Made by a program: the position numbers and the translations under genes. The notes beneath the pieces are model-generated. The model had not been told where the DNA came from and did no database searches. It saw only the letters and a list, made by a program, of their open reading frames with translations. Of a DNA stretch of 64,000 bases, positions 57,277-64,000 are shown one piece after another (positions within the stretch are counted from its first letter, which is position 1; the number at the start of each line of letters is the position of its first letter). Source of the stretch: Vibrio quintilis (lineage in GTDB: Bacteria; Pseudomonadota; Gammaproteobacteria; Enterobacterales; Vibrionaceae). Where the stretch lies: positions 806,001 to 870,000 of the forward strand of contig NZ_AP024897.1 in assembly GCF_024529975.1 (NCBI RefSeq). Reading direction: 5' to 3'.

Positions 57277-58512
57277 CTAAGATTTTTTCTTTTTCGTGCT
57301 TTTTTTATCCGCTTTTTTCGCAGGACTGGTTTTTACTTTCTTTTTCTTCTTTTTAAATACCGGTTTTTTGTGTTTCGGCCGGAGCCCGTCCACAAAGCGC
57401 TCTTTGATTTCTTCTTTCTGATAACGGCAGATTCTGTCCATCATCAGTTGATCGTGAGCTTCAACCAGCGAAATTGCTGTCCCTTTTTTTCCGGCTCTGG
57501 CTGTTCTGCCGATCCGGTGGATGAAGACATCGGCAGATCTTGGCAGATCATAGTTGATGACGTGAGTAATATCGGGAATATCAATCCCCCTGGCTGCGAC
57601 ATCTGTAGCGAGCAGGACATTAACGCTGCCATCTCTGAAACGTGTAATCGCGTTATTGCGTCTGTCCTGAGGCATTTCTCCCTGCAGCCATGCACATTCA
57701 ACTGAGGCTTTTTCCAGCATGCCTCTCAGTTCAGCCAGGCGTTCCCGGGTTTTGATGAAGACAATTGCTTTCTGTGATTGTTCGGCAAGGATATGTTTAA
57801 GTAACTCAACTTTATGCTTCAGATCATCAGCCCGGTAATACCATTGGGTGATTTTTTTTCTTTCCCGGCGGGAAGGATCGCTTTGTACGATCTGCGGATC
57901 TGTTAACAGCCGGGCGGAGAAATTCTCCACACCGTGACCTTCCAGTGTGGCTGAAAACAGCAGAGACTGCTTTCTCCAGCGGCATTCCGCTGAAAGACGC
58001 TCAACAACCGGACCAAATCCCATATCCAGCATCCGGTCAGCTTCATCAAGTACCAGCCATTCAATCGCACGACAATCAAATGTTTCTGACCCGATGTATT
58101 CCATCAGCCGTCCCGGTGTGGCAACCACAATGTCCTGCGTGGCTGCCAGCAAGTCAGCATGTTCCTGATACTGAACGCCACCGGTAATACTGAATATCTG
58201 CAACCGGGTATATTTTGCCAGTGATTTTATCTGTTCTGTCACCTGAATCGCCAGTTCACGGGTTGGCGTGAGAATCAGAATACGTGCCGGACCGGGTTTC
58301 TTACGGGGAAAATCCAGTAAGTACTGAATTGCTGGCAGTGCAAAAGCGGCGGTTTTACCGGTGCCGGTCGGCGCAGATGCCAGTACATCATTACCATCCA
58401 GTGCGATGGGAATTGAGGATGCCTGTACCTGCGTTGGCTTGGTAAACCCCATCTCTTCAAGAGACTGAAGTAGTACCGGGTCCAGATCTAAATCTGCAAA
58501 ATCTCTGATCAC
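57277..58512 (-). CDS. srmB: ATP-dependent RNA helicase SrmB (DEAD box)
   Basis: 411 aa. Helps early 50S assembly. Motifs in order: Q motif (FTKPTQVQASSIP), I APTGTGKT, Ia PTRELA, II DEAD, III SAT, IV IVFIKTRE, V TDVAARGIDIP, VI HRIGRTARAG. DFPRKKPGPARILILTPTREL and ERKKITQWYYRADDL match SrmB rather than RhlB/RhlE/DeaD. Lys-rich C-terminal tail. Start GTG (complement of 58510-58512) with GGAGA 7 bases upstream. Next to trmN6, as in E. coli. Confidence 0.95.
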   Translation of the reverse strand: MIRDFADLDLDPVLLQSLEEMGFTKPTQVQASSIPIALDGNDVLASAPTGTGKTAAFALPAIQYLLDFPRKKPGPARILILTPTRELAIQVTEQIKSLAKYTRLQIFSITGGVQYQEHADLLAATQDIVVATPGRLMEYIGSETFDCRAIEWLVLDEADRMLDMGFGPVVERLSAECRWRKQSLLFSATLEGHGVENFSARLLTDPQIVQSDPSRRERKKITQWYYRADDLKHKVELLKHILAEQSQKAIVFIKTRERLAELRGMLEKASVECAWLQGEMPQDRRNNAITRFRDGSVNVLLATDVAARGIDIPDITHVINYDLPRSADVFIHRIGRTARAGKKGTAISLVEAHDQLMMDRICRYQKEEIKERFVDGLRPKHKKPVFKKKKKKVKTSPAKKADKKSTKKKKS

Positions 58513-58558
58513 TGCTATGTCTCCACTGATCGCAATCGGGGCAAAATAAGGGGCGGTA

Positions 58559-58592
58559 TTATACCCAAATTCTGTCAGGATGCGAGTTTGAA
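58559..58592. repeat. Partial TATACCCAA-type repeat between srmB and trmN6
   Basis: TTATACCCAAAT with a following TCAGGATGCGAG-like interior that resembles the left part of the 46385 element; no right end is found. Confidence 0.45.
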
Positions 58593-58598
58593 TATTAC

Positions 58599-59336
58599 TT
58601 ACATTTTTTGATAAAAGTCTTTAGTCAGGCGGACAAACTCATCACTATATTGTTGGTTCTCTCTGATGATGAGCTGTGATTTTTCGCATGACTCAACCGG
58701 GTCGCAGGTGAATTCCATCAGAATTCTGTGGCAGGGCTTATTCTCTGTGGGTTGCACTGCACAATATCTTGAAAGATACCAGCTATATTGCTGAGCTGCC
58801 TGAATAAATTGCTCTCCTTCACTCACAGGCAGAATAAAACCGGCGTTTCCGGCGGAAGTTATCAGGGTACGGCAGACCTGAAGTAACTGATGATGGGTTA
58901 AGTTAATGGTATGCCGGGCTGTTGCTCTGGCTGAGGATGAGGCCGTTTGTCCTGAATTAAAATAGGGCGGATTACAGATGATCATATCAAATGCATTGTC
59001 TGTCGGACATTGAAGAATATCCTGATGTTGAATATGAATTCTGTTTCCCCAAGGGGATTGCTGACAGTTGATAGTGGCTGATTCTATTGCCTTACTGTCA
59101 ATATCCAGTGCAGTTATCTCCGCTTCCGGGAAACGTTGTGCACACATTAATGCCAGTATGCCAGTGCCTGTCCCGATATCCAGAATTTTTTTTGGTACGT
59201 TGACATTTGTGGGCGAATGACCCTGAATCCAGGCTCCCAGCATGACACTGTCGGTACTGACCGGCATCCCGCAGTTCCCTGTGGTAAGAGAGAATTGTTT
59301 GAAACAAAATTTTTTGGTTGTTGTTGGTGTTTTCAT
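58599..59336 (-). CDS. trmN6: tRNA1(Val) (adenine37-N6)-methyltransferase
   Basis: 245 aa (E. coli YfiC 245). Methylates A37 of tRNA-Val1. SAM loop DIGTGTGILALM and catalytic NPPYFNSG are seen, as well as KQFSLTTGNCGMPVSTDSVMLGAW at the start, close to E. coli. The ATG with first base at 59336 is used; a 13-residue extension is not supported. Divergent from brnQ with 284 bp between them. Confidence 0.94.
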   Translation of the reverse strand: MKTPTTTKKFCFKQFSLTTGNCGMPVSTDSVMLGAWIQGHSPTNVNVPKKILDIGTGTGILALMCAQRFPEAEITALDIDSKAIESATINCQQSPWGNRIHIQHQDILQCPTDNAFDMIICNPPYFNSGQTASSSARATARHTINLTHHQLLQVCRTLITSAGNAGFILPVSEGEQFIQAAQQYSWYLSRYCAVQPTENKPCHRILMEFTCDPVESCEKSQLIIRENQQYSDEFVRLTKDFYQKM

Positions 59337-59620
59337 ATCAGTGACTACCCATGAAATGAGGGCTGATTGAAACATATGATCTTGTCAGAGTAAAAGAAAA
59401 GCAGGTAAAGGAAATGTATAAAATACAATAGTTATGTTTGTTTAATCTTGCTGTTTTGTTGGTTTTTTGTTCCAGTAAAAATGATTTTACATAATCTTTT
59501 TGACTATTTTTTCTTGTCTTATTGATTATTTTATGCTGTTTCGTCATGATCGCGACCTTCATCGGAATATTTTGTTCCGAAAGCAAACACAACATGAAAT
59601 TATATTTATAAGGGCGTTCT

Positions 59621-60940
59621 GTGAAACAGACATTAAAATTATCCGATATTATTGCGGTCGGCTTCATGCTGTTCGCTTTCTTTTTGGGTGCCGGTAACAT
59701 TATTTTTCCACCTTTGGCCGGACAACTTGCGGGAGATCATGTGCTTTCTGCAATGGGCGGCTTTTTGCTGACAGCTGTCGGATTACCGCTGGTGTCTATC
59801 ATTGCTGTTGCGCTGGCTGGTGGAACATGGGAGCACCTGACTAAAGATTTGCCGGTGAAACTGGCGACACTGATGGCGACATTGATCTTTATTGTCATCG
59901 GTCCGATGTTTGCGACACCCCGGACAGGCTTAGTGGCTTTTGAAATGGCGGTAAAACCTTTATTGCATGAACCGGGTGCTTACTCACTGGGCCTGTTTTC
60001 GGTTTTATTCTTTGTGGTCGCGTCTTTATTTTCCTGGTTTCAGGGAAAGCTGATTGATTATATCGGAAAGTTCCTGACACCGATTTTGTTTGTCGGGTTA
60101 ATCATTGTTGCAATAGGCGTTTTTATTCACCCGCAGGGGGATATTCTTGCAGCAAAAGATGCATATGCTTCACAGCCATTGATCAAAGGTTTTCTGGAAG
60201 GTTACAACACAATGGATACCTTCGCGGCGCTGATGTTCGGGATGCTGATGGTTGATGCTTTGAAAGGGAAAGGCATCACGGAAGCTAAAGCAACCACAAG
60301 ATATTTGATTCTCGCTGCCTGTATTGCAGCCGGTGGTTTAGCATTTGTCTATATTTCGCTGTTTTATCTGGGAGCAACCAGTTTTGCTATTGCCGAAGGT
60401 GCCAATAATGGTGGTGTTATTCTGAGTCTGTATGTTCAGGCGCTGTTCGGTCCTTCCGGTCAGACTGTGCTATCTGTGATAGTGCTGTTAGCCTGTCTGA
60501 CAACTGCTATCGGTCTGATTTCTGCCTGTTCTGATTACTTCAGTTCTCTGACGCGTTTCAGCTACCGGACATGGGTTGTTATCAATGGCGTGACCTGTGC
60601 AGTGATTGCGAATGTCGGACTGAAACAACTTATTTCGTTGTCTGTCCCGGTACTTTATGCACTTTATCCTGTAGCCATTGCGTTGGTGATGCTGACATTT
60701 TTACGTCCCCGTTTGCCTAATCCCCGGGTTGCTTTCCGGGTGGTTTTAGCGGTTTCATTCTTATTTGCCCTGATTGATGCTGTCAAAGCAACGGGTCTGG
60801 ATGTTTCAGCATTGAATGTTCTGCCACTTTTTGACATTGGTATGGGGTGGTTAGCACCGACTTTTGCAGCTGTACTGATGATGTTCCTGATGCCTAAAAC
60901 ACAGGAAAAAATCACCTTGCGTGAGGTGACGGAAAACTAA
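59621..60940 (+). CDS. brnQ: Branched-chain amino acid:cation symporter
   Basis: 439 aa, 12 transmembrane helices, LIVCS family (Leu, Ile, Val uptake). The family signature FFLGAGNIIFPPLAGQLAG lies near the N-terminus, and GPMFATPRTGLVAFEMA is conserved. Start GTG 59621 with AAGGG 6 bases upstream. The upstream region is AT-rich; a CGGAA/TTCCG inverted repeat at 59563-59579 may be a regulatory site. Confidence 0.93.
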   Translation: MKQTLKLSDIIAVGFMLFAFFLGAGNIIFPPLAGQLAGDHVLSAMGGFLLTAVGLPLVSIIAVALAGGTWEHLTKDLPVKLATLMATLIFIVIGPMFATPRTGLVAFEMAVKPLLHEPGAYSLGLFSVLFFVVASLFSWFQGKLIDYIGKFLTPILFVGLIIVAIGVFIHPQGDILAAKDAYASQPLIKGFLEGYNTMDTFAALMFGMLMVDALKGKGITEAKATTRYLILAACIAAGGLAFVYISLFYLGATSFAIAEGANNGGVILSLYVQALFGPSGQTVLSVIVLLACLTTAIGLISACSDYFSSLTRFSYRTWVVINGVTCAVIANVGLKQLISLSVPVLYALYPVAIALVMLTFLRPRLPNPRVAFRVVLAVSFLFALIDAVKATGLDVSALNVLPLFDIGMGWLAPTFAAVLMMFLMPKTQEKITLREVTEN

Positions 60941-60962
60941 TTTATTCCGATTATTTATATAG

Positions 60963-61002
60963 CCCGGTTCTCTGTTGTTTCATTTTTCATCAGGGAGCCG
61001 GG
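60963..61002 (+). terminator. 12-bp hairpin after brnQ
   Basis: CCCGGTTCTCTG and CAGGGAGCCGGG (two G-U pairs), 16-base loop. No T-run directly after it; T-rich DNA begins 20 bases on. Confidence 0.55.
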
Positions 61003-61100
61003 AGCAAAGCGACGTTGTTTCTATTTTTTCCTGTATATTCCTCATCTTTTTCAGTAGAATTCTGCGGTTAAATTCTAAGCGATAAAATTATTGAGCAATC

Positions 61101-62199
61101 ATGTTTGAAATCAATCCTATAAAAAATCGTCTTCAGGATGTGTCAGAGCGCACAAATATCCTGAGGGGGTATCTTTGACTACGATGCTAAGAAAGAGCGT
61201 CTTGAAGAAGTCAATGCAGAGTTAGAGCAACCTGATGTCTGGAACGAGCCTGAACGGGCTCAGGCATTAGGACGCGAGAGAGCTTCTCTTGAAGCCGTTG
61301 TCGAAACTATTCAGCAGCTTGAGCAGGGTGTTGATGATGTTGAAGGTTTGCTGGAACTGGCTATCGAAGCCGAAGATCAGGAAACGTTTGATGAAATTTT
61401 CCCTGAACTGGATGAGCTGGAAGCAAAACTGGAAAAACTTGAGTTCCGGAGAATGTTTTCTGGTGACCATGATGCATCAGACTGTTATATTGATTTGCAG
61501 GCTGGCTCCGGAGGTACGGAAGCTCAGGACTGGACTTCAATGTTGCTTCGTATGTATTTACGCTGGGCTGAATCGAAAGGCTTTAAGACAGAAGTTATTG
61601 AAGTTTCTGAAGGTGAAGTCGCTGGTTTGAAATCAGCGACTGTTCGTGTTTCCGGGGAGTATACCTATGGTTGGTTACGAACTGAGACAGGGGTTCACCG
61701 CCTTGTGCGTAAATCTCCTTTTGATTCAGGTGGCCGTCGTCATACATCATTTGCATCAGCATTTATTTATCCTGAAGTTGATGAAAATATTGCGATCGAT
61801 GTCAATCCCGCAGATTTAAGAATTGATGTGTACCGGGCATCCGGAGCTGGTGGTCAGCACGTTAACACGACTGAATCTGCTGTACGGATTACGCATTTAC
61901 CTACCAATACTGTTGTTCAGTGTCAGACGGATCGTTCTCAGCATAAGAATAAAGATCAGGCAATGAAACAGCTGCGTGCAAAATTGTTTGAGCTTGAGCT
62001 GCAAAAACAAAATGCTGAGAAGCAGGCAAATGAAGATGCGAAATCTGATATCGGCTGGGGTAGTCAGATTCGTTCTTATGTGCTGGATGACTCTCGAATT
62101 AAGGATTTAAGAACCGGGATTGAAAACCGGAATACTCAGGCAGTCCTTGATGGTGATTTGGATAAATTTATAGAAGCTAGTCTGAAGTCAGGTCTTTAG
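61101..62199 (+). CDS. prfB: Peptide chain release factor 2 (programmed +1 frameshift)
   Basis: 365 aa after frameshifting, the E. coli length. Recognises UGA and UAA. Frame 1 runs from ATG 61101 ([12 protein letters not shown]) to TGA at 61176-61178, codon 26. The sequence AGG-GGG-TAT-CTT-TGA-C holds the internal Shine-Dalgarno AGGGGG, the CTT slippery codon and the in-frame TGA. Slipping by one base gives [18 protein letters not shown] and runs on to 62199. The anticodon-like tripeptide is SPF (KSPFDSGG), and GGQ is in SGAGGQHVN. Translation of UGA by RF2 itself controls the shift. lysS follows 32 bp on. Confidence 0.97.
61164..61179 (+). promoter_or_regulatory. prfB +1 frameshift site
   Basis: AGGGGGTATCTTTGAC: internal Shine-Dalgarno, three-base spacer, CTT slip codon, in-frame TGA and the next C, identical to the classic E. 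coli site. Confidence 0.97.
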
Positions 62200-62231
62200 C
62201 TTTTTACCGGAATATACAGGATTAAACCCAC

Positions 62232-63749
62232 ATGACTGATGTGATTCAAAACGACAACATTCAAGAAGAGAATAAGCTTGTTGCGGAACGTCGTAGTAAG
62301 CTGGAGCATATCCGCAAAAGTTGTAAATCAAATGGCCACCCGAATGATTTTCGCCGGGATAGCCTGGCCGGGGATTTGCAGAAACAGTTCGGTGAAAAGA
62401 CAAAAGAAGAGCTGGAAGAGTTAAACCATATTGTTGCTGTTGCCGGCCGGGTAATGGCGAAACGTGGCCCATTTTTAGTGATTCAGGAAACTTCCGGCCG
62501 GATTCAGGCATATGCAAATAAAGATGTGCAAAAAGAGCTGAAAGCCAAATATCAGGGGCTGGATATCGGTGATATTATCGGTGTGAAGGGTGCATTGCAC
62601 AAATCCGGTAAAGGCGATCTTTACGTGAACATGGAATCGTATGAACTGTTGACAAAAGCGTTGCGTCCATTGCCGGAGAAATTTCACGGATTAACGGATC
62701 AGGAACTGCGTTATCGTCAGCGTTATGTTGATCTGATTGTCAATGAAGATTCACGTCAGGCATTTATTATCCGTTCCAAACTGATTACTGCGATTCGCGG
62801 CTTTATGGCTTCTAAAAATTATCTGGAAGTTGAAACACCGATGATGCAGACCATTCCAGGTGGTGCGGCTGCCCGTCCTTTCATTACTCATCACAATGCT
62901 TTAGATATTGATATGTATCTGCGTATTGCGCCGGAATTATATCTGAAACGTTTGGTTGTTGGCGGTTTTGATCGGGTCTTTGAAATTAACCGTAACTTCC
63001 GTAATGAAGGGCTGTCTTTGCGGCATAATCCTGAATTCACCATGATGGAATTTTATCAGGCGTATTCTGATTTCAATGATCTGATGGATCTGACAGAAGA
63101 AATGTTAAGTCAGGTAGCTCAGGAAGTCATGGGGGCTACTTCAGTCCCGTATGGTGATGAGATGGTTGATTTTGGTGGCCGTTATACCCGGATGACAATG
63201 CTGGAAGCAATTCAGCATTATAATCCGGATCATCAGGATATTCAGAGCCTGGATAACGAGAAGATTCAGGATCGTGAATTGATGGTATCGATTGCTAAAT
63301 CTCTGCATATCGACGTTGAATCATTCTGGACCTGTGGTCAGTTACTGGAAGAGATTTTTGGTGAGACGGCAGAGCCTCAGCTGATTCAGCCTACGTTTAT
63401 TACAGGATATCCTGCTGATATTTCTCCTTTGGCACGTCGTAACGATGAAAATCCGTTTATTACCGATCGGTTTGAATTTTTCATTGGTGGCCGGGAAGTC
63501 GCAAATGGTTTCTCTGAGCTGAATGATGCTGAAGATCAGGAATCCCGCTTTAAAGCACAGGTTGCTGCAAAAGATGCGGGTGATGATGAAGCGATGTTTT
63601 ATGATGGGGATTACATCAGAGCATTAGAACATGGTTTACCACCAACAGCAGGGCAGGGAATTGGAATCGATCGTTTAGCGATGTTATTTACGAATGCACA
63701 TTCGATTCGGGATGTCATTTTATTTCCGGCGATGAGACCTCAGTTATAA
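62232..63749 (+). CDS. lysS: Lysine--tRNA ligase
   Basis: 505-aa class II synthetase (E. coli LysS 505). N-terminal OB-fold anticodon-binding domain (about 60-160), then the catalytic domain with motif 2 [20 protein letters not shown] and motif 3 [10 protein letters not shown]. It begins MTDVIQNDN and carries a Lys-rich N-terminal helix. Same prfB-lysS pair as in E. coli. Weak ribosome site (CAGGATT 10 bases upstream). Confidence 0.97.
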   Translation: MTDVIQNDNIQEENKLVAERRSKLEHIRKSCKSNGHPNDFRRDSLAGDLQKQFGEKTKEELEELNHIVAVAGRVMAKRGPFLVIQETSGRIQAYANKDVQKELKAKYQGLDIGDIIGVKGALHKSGKGDLYVNMESYELLTKALRPLPEKFHGLTDQELRYRQRYVDLIVNEDSRQAFIIRSKLITAIRGFMASKNYLEVETPMMQTIPGGAAARPFITHHNALDIDMYLRIAPELYLKRLVVGGFDRVFEINRNFRNEGLSLRHNPEFTMMEFYQAYSDFNDLMDLTEEMLSQVAQEVMGATSVPYGDEMVDFGGRYTRMTMLEAIQHYNPDHQDIQSLDNEKIQDRELMVSIAKSLHIDVESFWTCGQLLEEIFGETAEPQLIQPTFITGYPADISPLARRNDENPFITDRFEFFIGGREVANGFSELNDAEDQESRFKAQVAAKDAGDDEAMFYDGDYIRALEHGLPPTAGQGIGIDRLAMLFTNAHSIRDVILFPAMRPQL

Positions 63750-63776
63750 TTTATCATTATGAATGATTTTCTGTTT

Positions 63777-63806
63777 AAAAGCCTTCCCGGTTGGGAAGGC
63801 TTTTTT
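63777..63806 (+). terminator. Intrinsic terminator of lysS
   Basis: AAAAGCCTTCCC, loop GGTT, GGGAAGGCTTTT with extra Ts; a 12-bp stem. The rest of the window (63807-64000) shows no gene. Confidence 0.95.
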
Positions 63807-64000
63807 AATTGTGGGAAATGATGACAGGTATAGAATGATTTTTAATATTCGGTATATTTTGAGTTTCAATGTTTTTCCTGACATGGCTGCTATTCTTCTT
63901 ATAGTGATGTCCGTAGGGTCTCATTAATAAGACAATTGCTTTTTAATGAATGATTTAGGTAGCACATCGGTTAATAATCAATACTATAGAATCGAAATGA

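Noticed and set aside
59338..59700. 120-aa minus-strand frame in the trmN6-brnQ region
   Set aside because: Overlaps the brnQ start and consists of AT-rich promoter DNA; no family likeness.
61348..62199. prfB read as a 283-aa gene starting at 61348
   Set aside because: The full protein starts at 61101 and needs the +1 shift at 61176; the shorter frame lacks the N-terminal domain.

Overview
The window looks like a contiguous piece of the large chromosome of a Vibrio-type gammaproteobacterium (family Vibrionaceae). This rests on a porin that matches OmpU sitting between dacB and greA, on the gene order (acnB-yacL-glnK-amtB-rsmC-hemL-erpA-tyrS-dacB-ompU-greA-yhbY-rlmE-ftsH-folP-glmM-secG-tRNA-tRNA-rimP-nusA-infB-rbfA-truB-rpsO-pnp-nlpI), and on copies of a TATACCCAA-ended repeat that I associate from memory with vibrios. 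No rRNA, CRISPR array, insertion sequence or prophage was seen.

Layout. 1-4653: the 3' part of mrcB (PBP1b) and a patatin/beta-barrel outer-membrane protein. 4914-10143: acnB, yacL and the ammonium module glnK-amtB, whose upstream region carries a sigma-54 promoter, two NtrC-like sites and two tiny reading frames that both begin MNPKG. 10164-17361: rsmC, an AI-2E-family membrane protein, a 40-codon cysteine-rich small protein, hemL, erpA, an M23 endopeptidase and tyrS. 17406-24255: dacB, ompU, greA, yhbY, rlmE and ftsH. 24262-37535: a long block for folate, cell-wall precursor, secretion, translation and RNA decay (folP, glmM, secG, tRNA-Leu(GAG), initiator tRNA-Met, rimP, nusA, infB, rbfA, truB, rpsO, pnp, nlpI), nearly the same order as in Escherichia coli.

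37536-46307: a dCache chemoreceptor; ubiV and ubiU (anaerobic ubiquinone hydroxylation) on the minus strand; a PAS-GGDEF-EAL protein inserted between ubiU and its partner ubiT; then a yhbS-like acetyltransferase, holD and rimI. 46308-55390 is the one clearly accessory-looking stretch: a 105-bp MITE-like repeat, a two-gene RND efflux system, an AraC/GyrI-type regulator and a 1068-residue secreted subtilisin-like protease, lying between rimI and prfC. 55582-63749: prfC, srmB, trmN6, brnQ, prfB (with its programmed +1 frameshift) and lysS.

Most of the window is housekeeping DNA. Many genes use GTG or TTG starts (acnB, ftsH, erpA, nlpI, brnQ, srmB, ubiT, the AI-2E protein and the RND adaptor); the starts given here were moved where a Shine-Dalgarno sequence or family length argued for it. 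The least explained signals are the duplicated MNPKG micro-ORFs before glnK, nested inverted repeats around acnB and yacL, and the 585-bp palindrome-rich gap after nlpI.
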